Below, in pieces: positions 26,425-33,639 of a stretch of 64,000 nucleotides of DNA (within the stretch, counting starts at the first letter, position 1; each line of letters begins with the position of its first letter). The translations under genes were made by a program, and so were the position numbers. The stretch spans positions 1 to 64,000 of the forward strand of contig QNBX01000005.1 in assembly GCA_003644265.1 (NCBI GenBank), read 5' to 3'. The notes below the pieces were generated by a model. That model was given only the letters and a program-made list of their open reading frames with translations, made no database searches and had not been told where the DNA came from. This stretch comes from Planctomycetota bacterium. Lineage in GTDB: Bacteria > Planctomycetota > B15-G4.

Positions 26425-27822
26425 ATGCCACGCAGCGCCCGCCTGCTCCCGCTGCTACCCGTGGCCCTCGGCGCCGGGCTGTGGTTCGCGCCGCTGCCGA
26501 GCGGGCTGAGCGAACAGGCCTGGCATCTGTTCGCGCTGTTCGCGGCCACCATCTTCGCGGTGGTCATCAACGCCCTGCCGATCCTGCTGGCGTCGTTGAG
26601 CGGCCTGGCCCTGTCGGTGGTGACCGGCACGCTGCCGCCGCCGGTGGCCTACGCCGGCTTCGGCGAGGGCTTCGTGCTGCTGATCGTGGTGGCATTCCTG
26701 GCCGGACGCGCCGTGGTCAGCTCGGGCCTGGGCCTGCGCATCGCCCACGTGCTGGTGGCCCTGTTCGGGCGCTCCACCCTGGGGCTGGGCTACGCCATGC
26801 TGGCCACCGACGTGCTCATCGCGCCGGCCTTCCCCAGCAACACCGCGCGCTCCGGCGTGCTCTACCCCATCGTCTACGCCCTGGCGGAGAGCAACGGCAG
26901 CCACCCCGAGGGCGTGACGCGCCGGCGCCTGGGCGCGTTCCTGATGCTGAACAGCATGGCGGGCATCGGCCTCAGCTCGGCCTTCTGGCTCACGGCCATG
27001 GCGGCCAACACGGTGGGCGTGGCGCTGGTGGGCGAGCGCGGCCTGGAGATCACGTTCCTGTCGTGGCTGGTCGCGTCCAGCGTGCCCTGTCTGGTGGCCA
27101 TGGTGGTGGTGCCCTGGCTGCTCTACAGGTTGTTTCCGCCGGAGCTCACCCGCACGCCGGAGGCGCCCGCGCGCGCGCGTCAGACCCTGAGCGAGATGGG
27201 CCCCATGTCGCGCCACGAGTGGATCACCGCTGTGACCTTCAGCGCCATGGTGGGCGGCTGGGCGCTCGGCGGGCCCTTGGGCGTGGACCCCACCGCCGTG
27301 GCCATGCTGGGCCTGTGCGCGCTCATGCTGGGCGGCGTGTTCACCCTGTCGGACCTGCGCAAGTCAGGCGCCGCGCTCGAGACGCTGCTGTGGTTCGGCG
27401 CGCTGTTCACCATGAGCCGCGCCCTCGACCAGCTGGGCTTCATGGCCTACGTGGGCGAGCACCTCGGCGTCGCGGTGCAGGGACTCTCGTGGCCTGTCAC
27501 CTACGTCGTGGTGCTGCTGATGTACGTCGCGCTGCACTACGTCTTCGTGAGCCAGACGGCGCACCTGCTGGCGTTGTTCCCGGTCATGCTGGGCGTGGCC
27601 ACCCCGGTGGTGCCAGCGCCCTTGATGGCCTTCAGCCTGCTGTTCGCCACCAACTACTTCTCCGTGCTGACGCCCCAGGGCTCCAGCGCCAACGTCCTGT
27701 TTGCCGGCAGCGGATACCTGACCACGGGCGAGATGTACCGCTTCGGCGGCCTGGTGACCCTGGTCAATCTGCTCATCTTCCTGGGCGTGGGTACGCCCTG
27801 GCTGATGTTCGTGACCGGCTGA
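26425..27822 (+). CDS. Divalent anion:sodium symporter (DASS/SLC13 family)
   Basis: A 465-residue inner-membrane protein with about 12 hydrophobic helices. The two inverted-repeat signature loops are visible: PSNTARSGVLYP in the first half and TPQGSSANVLFAGSGY in the second, which bind Na+ and carboxylate in DASS carriers. Imports di- or tricarboxylates or sulfate. It starts 4 nt after the second amidohydrolase, so the likely substrate is a carboxylate related to the amidohydrolase product; that link is inferred from position only. Confidence 0.87.
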   Translation: MPRSARLLPLLPVALGAGLWFAPLPSGLSEQAWHLFALFAATIFAVVINALPILLASLSGLALSVVTGTLPPPVAYAGFGEGFVLLIVVAFLAGRAVVSSGLGLRIAHVLVALFGRSTLGLGYAMLATDVLIAPAFPSNTARSGVLYPIVYALAESNGSHPEGVTRRRLGAFLMLNSMAGIGLSSAFWLTAMAANTVGVALVGERGLEITFLSWLVASSVPCLVAMVVVPWLLYRLFPPELTRTPEAPARARQTLSEMGPMSRHEWITAVTFSAMVGGWALGGPLGVDPTAVAMLGLCALMLGGVFTLSDLRKSGAALETLLWFGALFTMSRALDQLGFMAYVGEHLGVAVQGLSWPVTYVVVLLMYVALHYVFVSQTAHLLALFPVMLGVATPVVPAPLMAFSLLFATNYFSVLTPQGSSANVLFAGSGYLTTGEMYRFGGLVTLVNLLIFLGVGTPWLMFVTG

Positions 27823-27852
27823 GGCCGCGCGGCAGGTGCGCGCGGCGGGGCA

Positions 27853-27912
27853 GAAACCGTATCCTGGGCTGCGGGAAGCATGGTGCTGACAGCATTCGTC
27901 GGAGAAGTAGAT
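27853..27912 (+). promoter_or_regulatory. Leader of first small lipoprotein, duplicated copy 1
   Basis: About 60 nt running from the AAACCGTATCCT segment to the ATG at 27913, closely matching 28386-28445 (about 80% by eye). It contains TATCCT as a possible -10 and GGAG 8 nt before the ATG as the ribosome-binding site. An in-frame ATG at 27880 could extend the protein by 11 residues, and that extension is also conserved in the second copy. Confidence 0.5.
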
Positions 27913-28335
27913 ATGACACTCGCACGCGCATGCATCGGCGTGTCACTTCTGATCGGATCCCTGGCCTGTCAAAGTCTCAGTGAGCTGGAGCCTGTGCCCG
28001 AGCCGGACCCACCCAGTGGGTTGATAGCCAGCTCGGTGATTGCGCCGGCCATGGTCCCGTCGATCATGGTCCTGAACATCAGCTCTCCGACCCAGGGCGA
28101 GCTGGCCTTTGACATCCAGGTGATGCACACCGAATTCGCTGGGGAGACGGTCACGCTCAGGGCCTCGAGCCCTGGCTCTGGATTCGCTGAGCGAGTCGTC
28201 ACGCTCGACAAGAACGGATCCTGGTCCGGCTCGATGCGGAGTTCCTGTAGCGGCACGGGCACGCTGACAATCTCGCTGTTCTACGGCGACACGCAGCGCT
28301 CCATGAGCATGATGTACCTGGTGGACTGCCACTGA
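27913..28335 (+). CDS. Small lipoprotein, tandem-duplicate family, copy 1 (140 aa)
   Basis: Signal peptide MTLARACIGVSLLIGSLAC with the lipobox Cys at residue 19, a short acidic Pro-rich linker, then a beta-rich domain of about 100 residues with two Cys near the end (RSSCSGTG and YLVDCH), likely disulfide-bonded. It shares the core LAFDIxVxHxEY and TVTLxxSSPGSG with the gene at 28446. No known family is recognised. GGAG 8 nt before the ATG decides the start; a longer start at 27880 is less likely because it puts acidic residues before the signal helix. Confidence 0.68.
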   Translation: MTLARACIGVSLLIGSLACQSLSELEPVPEPDPPSGLIASSVIAPAMVPSIMVLNISSPTQGELAFDIQVMHTEFAGETVTLRASSPGSGFAERVVTLDKNGSWSGSMRSSCSGTGTLTISLFYGDTQRSMSMMYLVDCH

Positions 28336-28385
28336 GTAGCGGCCCCGCATCCACGTCAGGCCCGTGGTCACCTCACTCCGTCGGC

Positions 28386-28445
28386 GAAAACCGTATGCTG
28401 CGCGCGGGAAGCATGGCGCTGACAGCCTTCATCGGAGAACTGGAT
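28386..28445 (+). promoter_or_regulatory. Leader of second small lipoprotein, duplicated copy 2
   Basis: Counterpart of 27853-27912: AAACCGTATGCT, GGGAAGCATGG, CTGACAGC and a GGAGAA ribosome-binding site are shared. Conservation of non-coding sequence beside diverged coding sequence suggests that the promoter and leader were duplicated with the gene and kept. Confidence 0.5.
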
Positions 28446-28814
28446 ATGACACCTGCCCGATCACTCATCGTGCTCTCGCTGCTGGTCGGAACCCTGGCCT
28501 GCGCGGCCCCGAAGGACTCGGGCTACGACTTCGTGCAATCGATCATGCTCCAGAACATAGGCCACCCGGTGAAAGGCCAGCTGGCGTTTGACATCGCCGT
28601 CGTGCATGAGGAGTACGCCAGCAAGACGGTCACGCTCAAGGTGTCGAGCCCGGGCTCGGGCGTGGGCTCGATCGATGTCGTCCTCAACGCGGCCGGCAAG
28701 TGGAACGGCTCGATGCGGGGCAAGTGCGAGGGCATGGGCGCGCTGCGGGTCCGGCTGGTCTACGACGGCATGACACGGCATTGGAGCGCCAAGTACCCCG
28801 TCGCTTGCGACTGA
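28446..28814 (+). CDS. Small lipoprotein, tandem-duplicate family, copy 2 (122 aa)
   Basis: Signal peptide MTPARSLIVLSLLVGTLAC with the lipobox Cys at residue 19. The mature part has the same beta-rich fold pattern as copy 1, including KTVTLKVSSPGSG and terminal Cys residues in GKCEGMG and YPVACD. It lacks the Pro-rich linker of copy 1. The function is unknown. The start is set by GGAG about 8 nt upstream. It converges on the kinase gene ending at 28838. Confidence 0.68.
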   Translation: MTPARSLIVLSLLVGTLACAAPKDSGYDFVQSIMLQNIGHPVKGQLAFDIAVVHEEYASKTVTLKVSSPGSGVGSIDVVLNAAGKWNGSMRGKCEGMGALRVRLVYDGMTRHWSAKYPVACD

Positions 28815-28837
28815 GAGCCGGCCTCGTTCCCGGGGAC

Positions 28838-31363
28838 TCAGCCCCGGCAGCGCTCGACCCAGGCGCGCACGAAGGCGCGGCTCTCGGGCGCGAGCGACGA
28901 CGCCTCGTAGGCCGGGCTGGCTTGGAGCGCCTCGGCCCAATCGCAATCGCGCACCGACTCCAGCTCGCAGGCGGCCAGCGCCAGGATGAGATTGGCCAGG
29001 TCGACGCCGCTCAATGAGGGGTCACCTTCAAGCAAGGCGCGCACGGCCTCCCGGGCCGCGGTCGCTCGCGGCTCATCCCGGCAGCCGCAGCCCGAGAGCA
29101 GCTTCCCGATGGCCAGGCGCTCCGCCGAGACGGCGGCGCGCGCGACGGCCCACGGCGCCAGCCTGCTCGCAACGGGGGCAGACGTCTCGGCCATCAGCCT
29201 GGCTGCCTGCTCGAAGGCCGCGTAGGCCTGCTCGTACGCCTCGAGGTCGTTGAGGCAGTAGGCCAACTCGATCCAGGCCGCCACGAAGCCCGGCTCCGCC
29301 GCCACGCAGCGCTCGAACAGCGCCTGCGCCTCGGCCAGGCGCCGCGGCCCCTGGCCCCTCAGGTCGCGACCCTCCAGCAGGTCGATTCGCACCAGGGCCT
29401 GCTCGCGATCCGCGGCACTCACGAACCCGGATGCCACGGCGCGGGCCTCTGCGAATCGCCGCTGCCCAGTGAGCGCGCTCACCAGCGCGCGCAGCCCCCC
29501 CGGCGCCGACGGATCCTGCGCCAGGAGTTCCCGGGCCCACTCACCGGCCCGCTCGAAGCGACCCAGTACCAGCTCAGCCCCGCTGAGATTGGCGAGGGCC
29601 TGCACGTCGCGCGGGTTGTGGCTGACGGCTTGCTCGAGCGCGTCGACGGATGCCTGAGCCGCACGCTGCCGCTCCGGGTCGGCTTCTGAGCGCGTCAGCG
29701 CCAGGCCCAGCAGGATGCGCCCGCGGTGCCGATGGACGCCGTGATGAGGCGAGCGCGCATACTCGGGCGAACGCTCCAGTTCGTCCAACTCAGCGAGGGC
29801 TTCGGTCAACTCGCCGCGCAGTTCGCTGATCAACGCCGCGTTGATGCGCGAGCGCGGGTTGGCGGGTCGCAGCCCGCGCTGCGCGCGTTCCAGCGTGGCG
29901 CTCAGGTCGGCGCTGGACGCACCCAGCGCGCGCCCCACCTGCGCCAGCGGCTGGTGCGCCTCGTACAGCGACGGGTCCAGGCGCAGGGCCTCGACCAGGT
30001 AGGCCTCTGCCGCGCGCCAGTCATGGTGCAGCACAGCGGAGACGCCGGCGTGGAACTGATCGACACCGCTGTCCGGACGCGGGGCCGCGCCTCCCGAGCC
30101 GCGCCCATCGGCGCGCTGCATGGCCTCCTGCGCGTCGAGCCAGCGATCGAACAGCAGATACGCCGTGGCCGTCCAGCGCTCCCCGCGCGGCTCATGCGGG
30201 CGGATCTCCGTGGCGCGGGCGAACGCTGCCAGAGCGCCGTCCAGGTGGCCCAGGTCGAGCTGAGCGCGGCCCGCACGCACGGCGACATCCACGGCGCGGG
30301 AGTCCAGCTCACGCCGCGCGAGCATCAGCCCGGCCACCAGCAGCAGGATCACCAGCGAGGCGATCAGCATGCGCCCGCGACGCACGCGCCGGAGCTCCCG
30401 CCTCAGCAGCGTCCCGGCGCGGGGGCCCGGAGTGCCCGCGCCCTGCGCCACCCGCTCCAGGTCGCTGGCCAGCTCGTCCGCGTCCTGGTAGCGGTGGGCC
30501 GGGTCCTTCTCCAGCGCGCGCTGGATCACGCCCTCCAGGCCCGGCGGCGCGTCGACCAGCCAGCGCCCCAGGCGCGGGGGCTCGTCGCGCACGATGCTGC
30601 GCATGAGGCTCATGCGCGTGGTGCCGTCAAACGGCCGCCGCCCCGTGGACAGCTCGAACACGACCACCCCCAGGGACCAGATGTCGCTGCGCGCGTCCAC
30701 GTCCTTCAGGTCATGGTAGTGCTCGGGCGACATGTAGGCCGGAGATCCGCCCACCTCGCCCGTGTGCGTGATGGTGCTGTCCGCGTCGCCCTGACGCGCC
30801 AGGCCGAAGTCGATCAAGTACGGGTGTCCGTCCGCGCCCACCAGGATGTTGCTCGGCTTCACGTCGCGGTGCACCACGCCCGCGCGGTGGGCGTGGCCGA
30901 GGGCGGAGGCCACGCGCGACAGGGCCAACAGCCGCTCGCTCAGCGTCGGCACGGCGCAGCTCCCCGCGCCAGCGCCTGGCGCCTTGGCCCGGTGCTCGCC
31001 GGCGTCCCGCAACGCACCCGGCGTCGCGCCGCCGGGAAGCTCAGCACCCTCAGTACCCGGGCGCCAGGCCTCCAGCGTCGTGCCCTGCACGAGTTCCATG
31101 GCCAGCACGGGAGCGTCGTGCCACTCGAACACGTCGAGCATGCGCACGATGTGTGCGTGCTCCAATCGCTGCACCAGACGACACTCACGCAGAAAGCGTC
31201 GGCGCGACGCGGGCTCGTCGCCCAGGTGGGCGTGCAGGATCTTGAGCGCCAGCTCTCGCCCGTCTGAGTCACGGACCGCGCGGTAGCTGACCCCGCTGGC
31301 GCCCACGCCGAGGCGCGCGAGCACACGGTAGCCAGGGATCTGAGGCAACTCCTCGATCGGCAT
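28838..31363 (-). CDS. Membrane Ser/Thr protein kinase with extracytoplasmic TPR domain
   Basis: An 841-residue eukaryotic-type (Hanks) kinase. Kinase domain at residues 10-305: glycine loop GVGASG, Lys46 in ALKIL, HRDVKPSN at 166-173, DFG at 186-188, SPAYMSPEH activation segment. An insertion of about 35 Gly/Ala-rich residues lies near 100-140. A transmembrane helix (332-349) precedes a C-terminal region of TPR-like repeats of about 490 residues, outside the cytoplasm by topology. The start was chosen at 31363 because GGAGG precedes it by about 6 nt; ATG 31381 lacks such a site. Probably senses an envelope signal; targets are unknown. Confidence 0.88.
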   Translation of the reverse strand: MPIEELPQIPGYRVLARLGVGASGVSYRAVRDSDGRELALKILHAHLGDEPASRRRFLRECRLVQRLEHAHIVRMLDVFEWHDAPVLAMELVQGTTLEAWRPGTEGAELPGGATPGALRDAGEHRAKAPGAGAGSCAVPTLSERLLALSRVASALGHAHRAGVVHRDVKPSNILVGADGHPYLIDFGLARQGDADSTITHTGEVGGSPAYMSPEHYHDLKDVDARSDIWSLGVVVFELSTGRRPFDGTTRMSLMRSIVRDEPPRLGRWLVDAPPGLEGVIQRALEKDPAHRYQDADELASDLERVAQGAGTPGPRAGTLLRRELRRVRRGRMLIASLVILLLVAGLMLARRELDSRAVDVAVRAGRAQLDLGHLDGALAAFARATEIRPHEPRGERWTATAYLLFDRWLDAQEAMQRADGRGSGGAAPRPDSGVDQFHAGVSAVLHHDWRAAEAYLVEALRLDPSLYEAHQPLAQVGRALGASSADLSATLERAQRGLRPANPRSRINAALISELRGELTEALAELDELERSPEYARSPHHGVHRHRGRILLGLALTRSEADPERQRAAQASVDALEQAVSHNPRDVQALANLSGAELVLGRFERAGEWARELLAQDPSAPGGLRALVSALTGQRRFAEARAVASGFVSAADREQALVRIDLLEGRDLRGQGPRRLAEAQALFERCVAAEPGFVAAWIELAYCLNDLEAYEQAYAAFEQAARLMAETSAPVASRLAPWAVARAAVSAERLAIGKLLSGCGCRDEPRATAAREAVRALLEGDPSLSGVDLANLILALAACELESVRDCDWAEALQASPAYEASSLAPESRAFVRAWVERCRG

Positions 31364-31403
31364 GGCTCCCTCCAGGTTCATCCCTGCCTGTGTGCGGGCG
31401 CCG

Positions 31404-31409
31404 ATCATA
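31404..31409 (-). promoter_or_regulatory. Candidate -10 hexamer of the kinase gene
   Basis: TATGAT on the minus strand, about 40 nt upstream of the preferred kinase start. It leaves a short leader that contains the GGAGG ribosome-binding site. No -35 is evident. Confidence 0.35.
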
Positions 31410-31412
31410 CAG

Positions 31413-31460
31413 CAGCGGGCCCGGCACACCGCCCCGAAGGACGGCACACCGGGCCCGCTG
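31413..31460 (-). terminator. GC-rich inverted repeat between the P-domain gene and the kinase gene
   Basis: A perfect 12-bp stem, CAGCGGGCCCGG at 31413-31424 and CCGGGCCCGCTG at 31449-31460, with a 24-nt loop. It lies 37 nt after the stop of the P-domain gene and before the kinase promoter. No T-run follows. It could be a terminator or transcript-end stabiliser. Confidence 0.5.
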
Positions 31461-31461
31461 G

Positions 31462-31483
31462 GACGACCCAGGATCAGGTCGTC
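31462..31483 (-). terminator. Small hairpin downstream of the P-domain gene
   Basis: A 7-bp stem GACGACC/GGTCGTC with an 8-nt loop, 14 nt after the stop codon. With the larger repeat beside it, it forms a double hairpin that may end transcription. Confidence 0.4.
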
Positions 31484-31497
31484 AACATCACCTCAGA

Positions 31498-33402
31498 TCA
31501 GAACCCCGGGATGGCGAAGGGGAAGCTGATGACGCGGGTGCCGTCCGGCAGCCGGTCGATCTGCGCTTCCAACGTCAGCCCACCGAGGGCATCACCCATG
31601 CTCGACGTCTTGACCTTGCCGTTGGGCAGGATCTCGACGTCCAGCGCCGCGGTGAACTGCTCGGGCAGCCACGGGAACACGTTCGGGTTCCACATGACGA
31701 CCTGCACCGCAAAGTGACCGTCCTCCATCCACGGCTCAAGCGCGCTGCCACCCTGGGTGGCAACCTGCGCGCTGGCGCCGCTGCCACGCCGGGTCATCGG
31801 CGGCAGCACGAACGACGGAATCTGGGTCATGAGCACGGCGTAGCTGTCCTCGATCTCGGGACCCACCTGGGTCTCGAACTCGTGGTCAGCACCGGTAAAG
31901 ACGCTCGTACCAGGACCGTCACCGATGACCAGGAAGCACTCAGCAGGCTCACACGTGGGCGCGCCGGCGCCCGACACTGACATGGACCAGCTGACCAGGC
32001 TCCCGGTGTCGGCCGCGGCGTTGTCCGAGATGTTGAGCGTCCAGGTCCCTGCCAAGTCCTCACCGTCGAAGGCGCTGAGCGCCTCCGCAGGCGTGTAGTT
32101 GGGCGGAGACGACAGATCGGGCTGGCACTGATCCTCGATGGCGTCGCCACCCTCATCGTCAAGCACGGCGCCGGCGAAGTTGTCCTCAGGGCAGCCGAAC
32201 GTGCTGATGACGGGGACGCCGATCTGGTCGACGATCACTGCGGAGGTGCCCGTGTCCTCGTGGGTCAGGGTGACGATCAGGTCGCCCACCCAGGTGTGGT
32301 CCACGAACAGTTCCACGTCGATGTCGCCGATGGTCGCGCTGTCACCGATGACAAGCGAGTCAGACAGACCGGCCGGAGTGTTGTCCGGGATCGCCGCGTT
32401 GGGGGCCGAACCGTAGCTACCGATGGGGGCACCCGCTCCGAAGCAGTCCGCACCGTCGCCGGAGTAGGAACCGCCGGCAGCTTCACAGGCCGCGGCGGTG
32501 AGCTGCTCGCAGCTCCCGTCGGCGAAGCAGCAAGCGCCCGAACCCAGGCAGGCAACGGCGCCGGTGCACTCGGCACCGTCGTCACTGACCAGCAGCTCGA
32601 AGTCGCCCGTAGCGCTGCTGAAGCCGTGCACCAGGATCAGGTAGCTGGCACCGGCTTGTGAGCACCAGCTGGTGGTGCTGAGCAGGCCGGAGCTGCCTCC
32701 GCTGCAGTTGTCATCGTTGCCACCGATGCAGTTCAGGTCATCGCAGCCACCACAGAAGACCGAGAGCTTGGTGTCGTAGCCGGCGGCCGCGGTGCAGGTC
32801 GTGGCCGTCATCGTGTTGCCCGTGCCGGTCACGCTGTACCAGACGCCAGGAGCGGTGTTGGCCGTACCGCAGGTGCCCACGCCGTCAACGCTCGCGCCGA
32901 GGGTCGAACCGCTGGCGACCACGCCGACCTCCGCGGCAGCAGCGTTGGCGCAATCATCGTTGCCCGGAGCGCCGTCACCGGGGCCCGGCGCGGGGCCGGT
33001 GGTGGCCTGCGGACTGAACGAATCCACTTCGCCAAGGCCGGTGAAGACCAGCTCGATGCGGGCCATCGGAACGGCCGTCAGAAGCATGTCGCTGGTGTCC
33101 GTGCCCCAGACGGAGTGCTGGACCGAAAGGGAGACCTTGACGAGGTCGGCGTACGTCGTACCGGCACCGTCCAGCAGGTAAATTCCGCTGCCCTGCTCGA
33201 TGGCTTTGACGCCGTCAGCCTGGTTGGTCGCGGTCACGACGGCCCCTTCGAGCGGGGCGCCATTGGCGTCCCACACAGCGACCATCATGGTGGAGCCCAG
33301 AGGGCTGGGAGCGGGCGCGAAGCCCAGAGTCGACGTGGCAAGGCACGCGGCGAGGGCCAGCCCAGTGCAGAGGCCGGTGAGTCTTGGGTGAGTGATCGAC
33401 AC
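31498..33402 (-). CDS. Secreted multi-domain protein with PPC-like domain, Cys-rich segment and proprotein-convertase P-domain
   Basis: 634 residues from the GTG at 33402 (GGAGG 10 nt upstream), with a signal peptide. In order: a short beta domain (STMMVAVWDANGAPLEGAVVTA), a PPC-like domain starting GNDDCANAAAAEVG and including VWYSVTG and YDTKLSVFCGGC, a Cys-rich segment GACCFADGSCEQLTAAACEAAGG of a type common in Planctomycetota, then a P/Homo-B domain (IGDIDVELFVDHTWVGDLIVTL ... GTWTLNISDNAAADTGSL). The C-terminal about 120 residues are unassigned. No peptidase domain is present although P-domains usually accompany one. Surface adhesion or a structural role is possible. Confidence 0.75.
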   Translation of the reverse strand: MSITHPRLTGLCTGLALAACLATSTLGFAPAPSPLGSTMMVAVWDANGAPLEGAVVTATNQADGVKAIEQGSGIYLLDGAGTTYADLVKVSLSVQHSVWGTDTSDMLLTAVPMARIELVFTGLGEVDSFSPQATTGPAPGPGDGAPGNDDCANAAAAEVGVVASGSTLGASVDGVGTCGTANTAPGVWYSVTGTGNTMTATTCTAAAGYDTKLSVFCGGCDDLNCIGGNDDNCSGGSSGLLSTTSWCSQAGASYLILVHGFSSATGDFELLVSDDGAECTGAVACLGSGACCFADGSCEQLTAAACEAAGGSYSGDGADCFGAGAPIGSYGSAPNAAIPDNTPAGLSDSLVIGDSATIGDIDVELFVDHTWVGDLIVTLTHEDTGTSAVIVDQIGVPVISTFGCPEDNFAGAVLDDEGGDAIEDQCQPDLSSPPNYTPAEALSAFDGEDLAGTWTLNISDNAAADTGSLVSWSMSVSGAGAPTCEPAECFLVIGDGPGTSVFTGADHEFETQVGPEIEDSYAVLMTQIPSFVLPPMTRRGSGASAQVATQGGSALEPWMEDGHFAVQVVMWNPNVFPWLPEQFTAALDVEILPNGKVKTSSMGDALGGLTLEAQIDRLPDGTRVISFPFAIPGF

Positions 33403-33623
33403 GTGAATACATCCTCCTGACACAGTGTGGGCCCCTTGTCGCGGACACAGCATCCGCACTACCGCCAGCTTCAATCCCGAGTTGCTTCCCAAGCTAGCGA
33501 CAGCTAGTCACGTCATCCCGAACGACGTGAGGGGTTGTCGAGCCGCATGGTAGACCGATCTCGCCGATCCGTGGGTTTTTAGTCAGCAGAATGCGGGCAG
33601 CGGCTTGCCCGACCCGCCGACGG

Positions 33624-33629
33624 TACACT
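33624..33629 (+). promoter_or_regulatory. Candidate -10 hexamer 10 nt before recD2
   Basis: TACACT on the plus strand, 10 nt before the ATG at 33640, with no Shine-Dalgarno. It allows at most a leader of a few nucleotides. Confidence 0.4.
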
Positions 33630-33639
33630 CGCGCGACCC

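Noticed and set aside
27880..27912. Upstream ATG as the true start of the first small lipoprotein
   Set aside because: It would place acidic residues ahead of the signal helix, and a good GGAG site fits the ATG at 27913. Kept only as an alternative.
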